The notes below the pieces were generated by a model. It ran no database searches and was not told the DNA's origin. It worked only from the letters and a program-made list of their open reading frames with translations. A stretch of 19,329 nucleotides of DNA from DASZMX01 sp035551475. Lineage in GTDB: Bacteria > Verrucomicrobiota > Verrucomicrobiia > Limisphaerales > Palsa-1400. Within the stretch, counting starts at the first letter, position 1. Each line of letters starts with the position of its first letter. Both the position numbers and the translations under genes were made by a program. The stretch spans positions 1 to 19,329 of the forward strand of contig DASZMX010000110.1 of assembly GCA_035551475.1 (NCBI GenBank). Direction: 5' to 3'. This document shows positions 1 through 6,113 of this stretch, piece after piece.

Positions 1-1343
1 CGCAAGTGATGAACCTGCCCGAGAGTGAAGTGCATTTTTTATGGAAGCAGGTGCGCGCCGAGTTCGGCGAGCGCCACGTCAAGCCGCTGCACTTCCTGCG
101 CGGCCGCTACGATCAGGTCAAGCATAATTTACCCACCGACCGCATTATTTCCGAGGAGCGCCAGCTTTTGCTCGGGGCCTATTTCACCCACGAATATTCG
201 CTGGAGGCGGCCGCTCTCTTTAATCCCTCCATCGTGCCGCATCCCGACCAGTCCGATTTGCCGGACGGCTCGTTGCGTTTCATTTTGAGTTTGCGCGCGA
301 CCGGTGAAGGGCATGTTTCGTCCATCACCTTCCGCACGGGCGTGGCGGATGCGCAGAGCCGCATCTCAATCAATGAGCCGACGCGCTTTTGTTACGAGCC
401 GGAGCAAATGCCCCATGCTGCCTACGAAAAAGCGCTGTTTGAGCGGAAGCTGCACGAGTTGGGCCTGCCGGGGGATTTCAGCCGCGAGACGCTGCGCGAT
501 TTGGGCGAGCATTTTACGCTCGACGAATTGCGCGCCGGCGCGAAACGGGCGGCAGACCAATTCCGCGCGCGCGACCAGGAAAACGCCACCGTGGCGGACA
601 AAATCGTGATGCTCGCGCAGTCGAATTACGATGTGCAATTTCCGCCGGATTCACGCGTGTCCGAGCGGGTGCTGTTTCCCACCACGCCGTCGCAGCGCAA
701 CGGCATTGAAGACGCGCGGTTTGTGCTCTTTCACGGCGACGATGGCACGAAAACGTATTGCGCCACCTACACGGCTTACGACGGCAAAATGGTTCTGCCG
801 CAGTTCATCGAGACGCAGGACTTTTTGCACTTCAAGTTTTTCACGCTCAACGGCCCCGCCGTGCAAAACAAAGGCATGGCGTTATTTCCGCGCAAGGTGG
901 GAGGACGCTACGTGATGCTGGGGCGGCAGGATTACGAGAACATATACATCATGTTTTCGGATCATCCGCACTTTTGGCATTCCGCGCAGAAACTGTTGCA
1001 GCCGAAATTCTCGTGGGAATTCATCCAGATGGGGAATTGCGGATCGCCCATCGAGACGGAAGCGGGCTGGCTGGTGTTGAGCCACGGGGTGGGCGCCATG
1101 CGAAAATATTGCATCGGCGCGTTCCTGCTGGACTTGAACGATCCCGCCAAGGTGATTGGGCGCACGCGCGAACCCTTGATCACGCCGAATGAAAACGAGC
1201 GGGAAGGTTATGTGCCCAATGTGGTGTACACCTGCGGCGCGCTGCTGCAAGGGCGCCGCCTTATTATTCCGTACGCGATGTCGGATTACGCCACCACGTT
1301 CGCCACGGTGTCGCTCGACAGCGTGCTGGCGGCGATGGAATGA
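1..1343 (+). CDS. GH130 family glycoside phosphorylase/hydrolase, 5' partial
   Basis: This is the C-terminal part (about 446 residues) of a GH130 five-bladed beta-propeller enzyme. The family phosphorolyses or hydrolyses beta-mannosides, usually in the cytoplasm. Counting from the GTG at position 6, the family core begins near residue 50 (LGAYFTHEYSLEAAALFNPS), followed by an LSLRATGEGHVSS segment near 95-107. The GIEDAR motif at 233-238 holds the family's proposed general acid Asp (D236). GNCGSPIETEAGW lies at 343-355 and GYVPNVVYTCGALL at 401-414. The frame is open to the window edge, and the QVMNLPESEV segment looks like an internal part of the N-terminal helical extension seen in longer GH130 proteins. 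The GTG at 6 is therefore probably not the true start and roughly 35-50 residues are likely missing. The exact substrate (mannosyl-glucose, manno-oligosaccharide or other) cannot be read from sequence. Its stop lies 15 bases from the convergent rpsU stop. Confidence 0.88.
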   Translation, partial: QVMNLPESEVHFLWKQVRAEFGERHVKPLHFLRGRYDQVKHNLPTDRIISEERQLLLGAYFTHEYSLEAAALFNPSIVPHPDQSDLPDGSLRFILSLRATGEGHVSSITFRTGVADAQSRISINEPTRFCYEPEQMPHAAYEKALFERKLHELGLPGDFSRETLRDLGEHFTLDELRAGAKRAADQFRARDQENATVADKIVMLAQSNYDVQFPPDSRVSERVLFPTTPSQRNGIEDARFVLFHGDDGTKTYCATYTAYDGKMVLPQFIETQDFLHFKFFTLNGPAVQNKGMALFPRKVGGRYVMLGRQDYENIYIMFSDHPHFWHSAQKLLQPKFSWEFIQMGNCGSPIETEAGWLVLSHGVGAMRKYCIGAFLLDLNDPAKVIGRTREPLITPNENEREGYVPNVVYTCGALLQGRRLIIPYAMSDYATTFATVSLDSVLAAME

Positions 1344-1358
1344 GCCCGGAGGGGGGGG

Positions 1359-1556
1359 CTAGACGTCAGCGTAGCGCGCCTTGAGCATGGCGGTAAAACG
1401 CGCGGCTTTCTGTTTGCGGCGTTTTTTGGCGCTCGGCTTTTCAAAGCGGCGATGCAAGCGAACCTGCTGCAACGTTTGTTCGCGATCCAGTTTTTTCTTG
1501 AGACGGCGCAAGGCCTTTTCGACCGGCTCGCCGCGTTTAAGTTTAATTTCAGACAT
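1359..1556 (-). CDS. rpsU: 30S ribosomal protein S21
   Basis: This is a 65-residue basic protein of the bS21 family, a small-subunit protein near the mRNA exit/anti-Shine-Dalgarno region that helps translation initiation. The start MSEIKLKRGEPVEKALRRLK and the Arg/Lys-rich helix KPSAKKRRKQKAARF are diagnostic, and the length fits the family. The frame has an upstream in-frame ATG at 1580 adding eight residues (MRLNSTQT), but S21 proteins begin at the position chosen here. No Shine-Dalgarno precedes the ATG. The gene stands alone, divergent from ffh and convergent with the GH130 gene. A perfect TATAAT hexamer lies on its strand about 78 bases upstream. Confidence 0.96.
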   Translation of the reverse strand: MSEIKLKRGEPVEKALRRLKKKLDREQTLQQVRLHRRFEKPSAKKRRKQKAARFTAMLKARYADV

Positions 1557-1633
1557 AGTTTGCGTTGAATTCAGCCGCACCCAGCAAGGACGGCCTCAAC
1601 AGGAGTCCCGATAGCTTGGTTAAAAGCGCGCGC

Positions 1634-1661
1634 ATTATAACGAAAGCCCGCGCTTCCACAA
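1634..1661 (-). promoter_or_regulatory. Candidate sigma-70 promoter for rpsU
   Basis: On the minus strand a TTGTGG hexamer (1661-1656, 3 of 6 to consensus) is followed after 16 bases by a perfect TATAAT (1639-1634). Transcription would start near 1627 and give a leader of about 70 bases before rpsU. The perfect -10 in GC-rich DNA supports it; the -35 is weak. Confidence 0.45.
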
Positions 1662-1724
1662 CCCCAATATTCTCCGCATAAAAAGGCGGTTGTCCGGCGC
1701 CCGGAGGGCAATTAGAGTGGGCGC

Positions 1725-3062
1725 ATGTTTGATGCATTGAGCCAAAAGCTGCAGAACGCCTTCAAGAATCTGCGCGGCCTGGGAAAAATCTCCGAGGGCA
1801 ACGTCGCGGATTCGCTCCGGGAAGTGCGCATGGCGCTTTTGGAGGCGGACGTGAATTTCAAGGTGGCGCGGGATTTCATCGAGCAGGTCAAGACGAAAGC
1901 CCTCGGGGCGGAAGTGGTGCAAAGCATCCAGCCCGGGCAGCAAATCGTCAAAATCATCCATGATGAGCTGGTCAAATTGCTCGGCTCCTCCCACGCGGCG
2001 CTGACGCTGACGGGCAATCCCGCCTGCCTGATGATGGTGGGGTTGCACGGCTCGGGCAAAACAACTTCCAGCGGCAAGCTGGGGCGTTGGTTGCACAAAC
2101 AGGCCCGCACGCCGCTGCTGGTGGGCGTGGACGTGTATCGGCCGGCGGCGATGGAGCAACTCGAAACGCTCGGCAAACAACTGGACCTGCCCGTGTTCGT
2201 GCGCAAGGGGGAAACCGATGTGTTGAAGATCGCGCGGGAAGCCTTCGACTTTGCGCGCGCGAACAATCGCAACACGCTGATATTTGACACCGCCGGCCGG
2301 CTGCAAATCGACGAGCCCCTCGTGCAGGAATTGGTGCGCTTGCGCGACCTGGTCAAGCCGCAGGAAATTTTGCTCGTGCTGGACGCCGCCACGGGCCAGG
2401 AAGCGGTCAATGTCGCCACCCATTTCGATCAGGCCCTGAACATCACCGGCGCCATTTTAACGAAGCTCGATGGCGATGCGCGGGGCGGCGCGGCCTTAAG
2501 TTTGATGGCGGTGACGGGCAAGCCGATCAAATTCGCGGGCGTGGGCGAAAAGCTGGAGGATTTTGAGCCGTTTCATCCTGAGCGGATGGCGTCGCGGATC
2601 CTGGGAATGGGCGATGTGGTCAGCCTGGTCGAGCGGGCGGCGGAAGCGGTGGATGAAGCCGATGCCCGGCGGATGGAAGAGAAAATGCGCAAGGGCCAGT
2701 TTACGCTGGAGGATTTTCTCGAGCAATTGCGCCAAATGAAAAAGTTGGGTTCGCTGGAAAGTGTCGTAGGCATGCTGCCGGGCGGCGCCGACATGCTCAA
2801 AGGCGCGGACATGGGCAAACAGCAAAAGGAATTCAAGCGGATGGAAGGCATCATTTGCGCGATGACGCCGAAGGAGCGTCAAACACCGCAAATTCTCAAT
2901 GCCAAGCGCCGCATGCGCATCGCAGCGGGCAGCGGTGTCAAGGTGGCGGACGTCAACACGCTGCTGAATAAATTCACCCAGATGCAGCAAATGATGAAGA
3001 AGATGGGCAAGTTCCAAAAGATGCTCGCCCGCGCCGGTGGGATGCCTCGCCCCAAGTTTTAA
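1725..3062 (+). CDS. ffh: Signal recognition particle GTPase Ffh (SRP54)
   Basis: This is the 445-residue SRP protein that binds signal sequences and 4.5S RNA and docks with FtsY for co-translational membrane targeting. The N domain spans about 1-90. The G domain (about 100-295) carries the P-loop GLHGSGKTT at 106-114, DTAGRL at 188-193, TKLDGD at 246-251 and the closing GVGEKLEDFEPF near 272-283. The methionine-rich M domain (about 328-440) includes the RNA-binding region around RRMRIAAGSG (395-404) and QMQQMMKKM (419-427). The P-loop has His108 where most bacterial Ffh proteins have Gln. The ATG at 1725 gives the canonical start MFDALSQKLQNAFK; the nearest purine-rich stretch (GGAGGG, 1703-1708) is too distant to be a good ribosome site. 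The stop overlaps the convergent carbonic anhydrase-like gene within TTAA. Confidence 0.97.
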   Translation: MFDALSQKLQNAFKNLRGLGKISEGNVADSLREVRMALLEADVNFKVARDFIEQVKTKALGAEVVQSIQPGQQIVKIIHDELVKLLGSSHAALTLTGNPACLMMVGLHGSGKTTSSGKLGRWLHKQARTPLLVGVDVYRPAAMEQLETLGKQLDLPVFVRKGETDVLKIAREAFDFARANNRNTLIFDTAGRLQIDEPLVQELVRLRDLVKPQEILLVLDAATGQEAVNVATHFDQALNITGAILTKLDGDARGGAALSLMAVTGKPIKFAGVGEKLEDFEPFHPERMASRILGMGDVVSLVERAAEAVDEADARRMEEKMRKGQFTLEDFLEQLRQMKKLGSLESVVGMLPGGADMLKGADMGKQQKEFKRMEGIICAMTPKERQTPQILNAKRRMRIAAGSGVKVADVNTLLNKFTQMQQMMKKMGKFQKMLARAGGMPRPKF

Positions 3063-3613
3063 CGGGCGACGCCTATATTATTCTGCAAGCAATACGCCGC
3101 GTTCGCCGCGTATTTTTCCGCCCAGCGCTTCAGATCGCCGCGTTCCTGCGCCGTGAGGGCGCGCACCACCTTGGCCGGGGCGCCTAAAACCAGCGAGCCT
3201 TCGGGAATCTTGCAGCCTTGCGTGACGAGAGCCTTCGCGCCGATCAGGCTTTGCCGCCCGATCTCCGCGCCGTCCAACACCACGGCGCCCATGCCAATCA
3301 AGCATTCGTCATGCACCGTGCAAGCATGGACAATCGCCGAATGGCCAATGGTCACGTAATTGCCCACCACACACGGCAGTTCATCCGCCAGATGCAGCAC
3401 GGCATTGTCCTGTATGTTGGTGTAGTGGCCGACCGTAATGCGGTTAATGTCGCCCCGCAAAACGGCGTTGTACCAGACGGAAGCGTGGTCGCCGAGCGTC
3501 ACATCCCCAATCACCACGGCGCCGCGGGCGAGGAATACATTTTGCCCGAGCGTTGGCGCTTTGCGCAAAAACGTGTCAAGTTGTCCTATAACCGGATGCG
3601 CCGAGCTTTGCAT
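3059..3613 (-). CDS. Gamma-carbonic anhydrase family protein (left-handed beta-helix)
   Basis: This 184-residue protein is built of hexapeptide repeats, as in the YrdA/PaaY/CamH branch of gamma-carbonic anhydrases. These are cytoplasmic trimers with zinc or iron at subunit interfaces that hydrate CO2 or act as uncharacterised hydrolases or acyltransferases. The metal-ligand pattern is present: H74 (NAVLHLADE), H91 and H96 (IGHSAIVHAC). The conserved LRGD (52-55) and NIQDN (66-70) segments are also there. A C-terminal helix (about 155-178) follows the beta-helix, as usual for the family. The start ATG is the only good one before the conserved region. Activity as a carbonic anhydrase is unproven for many members, so no gene symbol is given. 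It is divergent from the metallo-hydrolase gene and convergent with ffh. Confidence 0.92.
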   Translation of the reverse strand: MQSSAHPVIGQLDTFLRKAPTLGQNVFLARGAVVIGDVTLGDHASVWYNAVLRGDINRITVGHYTNIQDNAVLHLADELPCVVGNYVTIGHSAIVHACTVHDECLIGMGAVVLDGAEIGRQSLIGAKALVTQGCKIPEGSLVLGAPAKVVRALTAQERGDLKRWAEKYAANAAYCLQNNIGVAR

Positions 3614-3640
3614 AAATAAAGGCTAACACAGGCGGCCCGG

Positions 3641-3663
3641 AGTTTTGAACTTTAAACTTTTGA
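3641..3663. repeat. Short AT-rich FKVQ-type intergenic motif
   Basis: A run of AACTTT/AAACTTT units sits in the 59-base gap between two divergent genes and is much more AT-rich than its surroundings. Read on the minus strand it would encode QKFKVQNSG. This resembles the FKVQSS-type spurious peptides that I recall from intergenic repeats in Verrucomicrobia and some other phyla. Only one short unit is present, so repeat status depends on finding further copies in the genome. Confidence 0.3.
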
Positions 3664-3672
3664 TTGGGTAAG

Positions 3673-4617
3673 ATGGAAAAGCGCTTCACGGAAGGAATTG
3701 GCCGGGCGAAGCCCAAGCGGAAACGGGCGCCCTTGCCGCGGTCGTTCAAGGATCTCACGCCCAGCAAACACTTCAATCCGCGCACGTTCTTCTATGAGAT
3801 GATCTGGAAGACGCTGCTGACCCCGCGCACCGGCGAGCATTTGCGCCCCAAATATCCCAAGCTGCAAAAGGGGCAGGTGGCTTTGACGTGGATTGGGCAC
3901 GCGTCCTTTCTCGCGCAATTCACGGATTTGAATGTGTTGATCGACCCGAATTTCGCCAATTGGCTTTTTTTGCTCAAGCGCCTTCGGCGCACCGGGATTC
4001 GCATCGAAGACTTGCCGCCGATCGACCTGGTGCTCCTGAGCCATGCGCATTTTGATCATTTCCACAAACCGACGTTGCGCCGGTTGCCGACGCAGAAGAT
4101 TGCCGTCGTGCCGTGGGGCGTGGGCGATTTGGCCAGCGACATCGGTTTTGAGCGCGTGATCGAATTGCAATGGTGGGAAAGCTTTACGCACGGCGATTGG
4201 CGGGTGACCCTGACGCCCTCCAAGCATTGGGGCGCCCGGATGATCCGCGATGATCATCGAGGTTACGGCGGGTTCATTCTCGAGCATCAAAAACGCAGTA
4301 TCTATCATGCGGGGGACAGCGCGTATTTCCCGGGGTTCAAGGAAATTGGCCAATGGGCGGCGCCGGAAATCGCGCTTTTGCCGATTGGCGCGTATTATCC
4401 CGACACCTTTCGCCACGTTCATATGGGCCCGGATGAGGCGGTCAAAGCGTTTCGCGACCTTAAAGCGCAGTGTCTCATTCCGATGCATTATGGCAGTTTT
4501 CGTCTTTCGTTTGAAGATATGAACGAGCCGCCGAAGTGGCTGAAGGAGCTTTGTGAGACCGATGGCTTAAGCAAACATCTGCATATTTTGCGCGAAGGAA
4601 TGCCGACGGTTTTTTGA
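3673..4617 (+). CDS. MBL-fold metal-dependent hydrolase, NAPE-PLD/RomA-like
   Basis: This is a 314-residue metallo-beta-lactamase-fold protein of the NAPE-PLD/Lactamase_B_2 type. Family members hydrolyse phosphodiester or other ester bonds with two zinc ions; the bacterial substrate is generally unknown. The metal motif HAHFDH lies at 124-129, with further ligands H185 (TPSKHWGAR), D215 (HAGDSAYFPGF) and H272 (PMHYGSF). WIGHASFL at 73-80 and HMGPDEA at 250-256 are also typical. The N-terminus is basic (KPKRKR) with no clear signal peptide or membrane segment, so a cytoplasmic or peripheral location is likely. A TTG at 3664 would add three residues; ATG at 3673 is preferred. Neither has a good ribosome site. 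A probable intrinsic terminator follows at 4641-4671, so the gene appears to be monocistronic. Confidence 0.9.
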   Translation: MEKRFTEGIGRAKPKRKRAPLPRSFKDLTPSKHFNPRTFFYEMIWKTLLTPRTGEHLRPKYPKLQKGQVALTWIGHASFLAQFTDLNVLIDPNFANWLFLLKRLRRTGIRIEDLPPIDLVLLSHAHFDHFHKPTLRRLPTQKIAVVPWGVGDLASDIGFERVIELQWWESFTHGDWRVTLTPSKHWGARMIRDDHRGYGGFILEHQKRSIYHAGDSAYFPGFKEIGQWAAPEIALLPIGAYYPDTFRHVHMGPDEAVKAFRDLKAQCLIPMHYGSFRLSFEDMNEPPKWLKELCETDGLSKHLHILREGMPTVF

Positions 4618-4640
4618 CGAAAATCGCTCCCAAAAAGAGG

Positions 4641-4671
4641 GGCGAAAAACGCGTGTTTTTGACGCCTTTTT
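4641..4671 (+). terminator. Probable intrinsic terminator after the metallo-hydrolase gene
   Basis: GGCGAAAAAC (4641-4650) pairs with GTTTTT (4655-4660) and, after a two-base GA bulge, with CGCC (4663-4666), around a GCGT loop. Five T residues (4667-4671) follow directly. The position, 24 bases after the upstream stop codon, fits. The lower stem is GC-rich, but the A/T-rich upper stem and the bulge make it only moderately stable. CGCC could instead pair with GGCG at 4673-4676. Confidence 0.5.
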
Positions 4672-4704
4672 AGGCGGGTTCCCGTTCTTACCTGTTTCTT
4701 ATCA

Positions 4705-4747
4705 CGCTTATTGAGAGCAACTTGCGCCAGCAAGTGAAAAATAAGCG
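4705..4747. repeat. Nested inverted repeat upstream of the porin promoter
   Basis: An outer perfect 8-base inverted repeat, CGCTTATT (4705-4712) and AATAAGCG (4740-4747), encloses an inner perfect 6-base stem, ACTTGC (4720-4725) and GCAAGT (4730-4735), with a GCCA tetraloop. The arms are separated by a 7/4-base internal loop. It ends just before an A7 tract and the putative -35 element of the porin gene. It could be a DNA-level regulator site or the hairpin of a small transcript. Confidence 0.5.
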
Positions 4748-4757
4748 AAAAAAACCA

Positions 4758-4786
4758 TTGTCAAACAAGGACGAAACTCATATCGT
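4758..4786 (+). promoter_or_regulatory. Candidate sigma-70 promoter of the porin gene
   Basis: TTGTCA (4758-4763, 5 of 6 to consensus) is separated by exactly 17 bases from TATCGT (4781-4786, 4 of 6). An A7 tract at 4748-4754 lies immediately upstream, like an UP element. Transcription would start near 4793, giving a leader of about 93 bases. A strong promoter suits an abundant outer-membrane protein. Confidence 0.55.
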
Positions 4787-4788
4787 CC
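4769..4788. promoter_or_regulatory. Operator-like inverted repeat overlapping the porin -10
   Basis: GGACGA (4769-4774) and TCGTCC (4783-4788) form a perfect inverted repeat with an 8-base spacer. It covers most of the spacer and the -10 hexamer of the candidate promoter, where a repressor would block RNA polymerase. Six-base arms can also arise by chance. Confidence 0.3.
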
Positions 4789-4796
4789 GCCCTAAT

Positions 4797-4837
4797 GCAC
4801 CGTTTTTGGTGCGGCGGGGGCGAACTGTTTTTGCCCC
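4797..4837 (+). promoter_or_regulatory. Two tandem hairpins in the porin mRNA leader
   Basis: Hairpin 1 pairs GCACC (4797-4801) with GGTGC (4808-4812) around GTTTTT. Hairpin 2 pairs GGGGCGAA (4817-4824) with TTTGCCCC (4830-4837), with one G-U pair and a five-base loop. If transcription starts near 4793, the leader begins almost at once with hairpin 1, an arrangement known to protect the 5' end of stable outer-membrane-protein mRNAs. I do not recognise a riboswitch class. Confidence 0.4.
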
Positions 4838-4876
4838 ATGAACGCTGAAAACGAACTCAACTCAAACACAACACTC

Positions 4877-4882
4877 AGGAGG
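4877..4882 (+). promoter_or_regulatory. Ribosome binding site that fixes the porin start
   Basis: A perfect AGGAGG lies three bases before the ATG at 4886. It is one of the few clear Shine-Dalgarno sequences in the window. It selects this ATG over the in-frame ATG at 4838, which would place 16 polar residues before the signal peptide. Confidence 0.75.
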
Positions 4883-4885
4883 AAC

Positions 4886-6064
4886 ATGAATATTAATAAA
4901 TGGACATTGGGTTTGGCCGCCGTTGGGCTGGTCAGCCTCGTTCCAGCAGCTCGCGCCGATGACGCCGCGAAGCCCGTACCGTTGACGACCGCGCTTTCGG
5001 CCACCACGATCAGTGGTTATGTCGATACCTCGGCCGTGTGGAACCCCGGCTCTGGCAACGCCAACCCGGCTCCCTACTCGTTTAATGGCGGCAAACAAGA
5101 CGGATTCAATGTCGATTCCATCGACATCCGCTTGCAAAAAGCGCTCGAAGAAGGCCAATGGTCTGCCGGTTATGTCGCCGAACTGATGTTCGGGCCGGAC
5201 AGCCAGGGCATCACCGGTGGCGCCGGCTTCCTGCCGGAATACATCCGCCAGGCGTATGTCGAGTTCCGCGTGCCGATCGGCAACGGTCTCGACTTCGAGA
5301 TGGGCCGCTTCGACAACCTCATCGGTTATGAATCGAGCGACAGCTATAAGAACCCGAACTGGACGCGCTCCTACGGTTATTCTTTCGAACCCACCGAACA
5401 CACCGGCTTGCTCGCGACCTATAAGTTTAGCGACATGATCACCGCGCAAGCGGGCGTGGCGGACACTGTCTCCACCGTCCCGATCAATGCCCGCACCACT
5501 GGCGTCGCCGCCAATGGCTCGCCCGAAGGCAAGAAAGCCCTGATCAGCTTGGTCACCTTGACCGCGCCTGATAGCTGGGGATTCCTGAAGGGCTCCAGCA
5601 TTTACGGCGGCGTGGATTGGGGCCAAGGCCCTGCCGGCGGCGCTCCTGCCCGCGTCCACACTTACTTGGGTGGCACGCTCAATACGCCCGTCAAGGATTT
5701 GACGCTCGGCGGCGCCTGGGATTACATCGCTCACGAAGACTTCGCGGGCGCCGACACCGGCCACGCGTATGCGATCGCGGGTTATGCCTCCTACAAGATC
5801 ACCGACAAGATGACCCTCAATGGTCGCGCTGAATACGCCGAAGGCGGCGTCCTCGCAGCGGCTTCAGCTGATCCTGGTTTCCATGAAGTGTTCGCGCTGA
5901 CCGGCACCCTGCAGTATGACCTGTGGGCCAACGTCATCAGCCGCCTGGAAGTCCGTTGGGACCATGCTTGCGACGGCGGAACGCCCTTCGGCGGAACGGT
6001 CGTCGGCTTTGGCGCCAAGAAGAACGAAGTGTTGGTCGCGGCCAACATCATCTACAAGTTCTAA
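4886..6064 (+). CDS. Outer-membrane beta-barrel porin, BBP2/OmpL-like
   Basis: This is a 392-residue outer-membrane protein. It opens with a typical Sec signal peptide (MNINKWTLGLAAVGLVSL, cleavage likely after AARA at residue 24). It ends in IIYKF, and a terminal Phe is the usual signal for the BAM insertion machinery. The body alternates polar and aromatic residues as in transmembrane beta strands. The region near 135-180 (DFEMGRFDNLIGYES, then RSYGYSFEPTEHTG) matches what I know of the BBP2 porin family. Probably a passive channel for small solutes; the substrate is not predictable. The leader region has a strong candidate promoter, an overlapping palindrome and two hairpins, and a strong terminator follows the stop. 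The gene therefore seems to be monocistronic, abundant and regulated. An antisense open frame of about 300 codons inside it is a shadow. Confidence 0.88.
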   Translation: MNINKWTLGLAAVGLVSLVPAARADDAAKPVPLTTALSATTISGYVDTSAVWNPGSGNANPAPYSFNGGKQDGFNVDSIDIRLQKALEEGQWSAGYVAELMFGPDSQGITGGAGFLPEYIRQAYVEFRVPIGNGLDFEMGRFDNLIGYESSDSYKNPNWTRSYGYSFEPTEHTGLLATYKFSDMITAQAGVADTVSTVPINARTTGVAANGSPEGKKALISLVTLTAPDSWGFLKGSSIYGGVDWGQGPAGGAPARVHTYLGGTLNTPVKDLTLGGAWDYIAHEDFAGADTGHAYAIAGYASYKITDKMTLNGRAEYAEGGVLAAASADPGFHEVFALTGTLQYDLWANVISRLEVRWDHACDGGTPFGGTVVGFGAKKNEVLVAANIIYKF

Positions 6065-6083
6065 TCTGATTTAGAATTCATGA

Positions 6084-6110
6084 CCCCTTCCCGAGTGGGA
6101 AGGGGTTTTT
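6084..6110 (+). terminator. Strong intrinsic terminator of the porin gene
   Basis: A perfect 9-bp stem, CCCCTTCCC (6084-6092) and GGGAAGGGG (6097-6105), with a GAGT tetraloop, is followed by TTTTT (6106-6110) and, after a G, by four more T. It lies 20 bases after the porin stop. There is no T-tract on the other side, so it works for the plus strand only. The second T-run overlaps the stop codon of the convergent ABC gene. Confidence 0.93.
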
Positions 6111-6113
6111 GTT

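Noticed and set aside
1690..1718. TTGTCC-17-TAGAGT as an ffh promoter
   Set aside because: The -10 would end six bases before the ATG, implying a leaderless ffh mRNA; the match is too weak to claim.
1557..1724. SRP 4.5S RNA beside ffh
   Set aside because: The conserved GGUCAGGUCCGGAAGGAAGC-type core is not present in this gap.
3645..3674. TTGAAC-18-TAAGAT as a promoter of the metallo-hydrolase gene
   Set aside because: The -10 overlaps the start codon at 3673, so it cannot drive the chosen reading frame.
4862..5764. A 300-codon minus-strand frame inside the porin gene
   Set aside because: Composition is Ala/Gly/Arg/Asp-rich with no domain; the porin on the other strand has signal peptide, terminal Phe and terminator.
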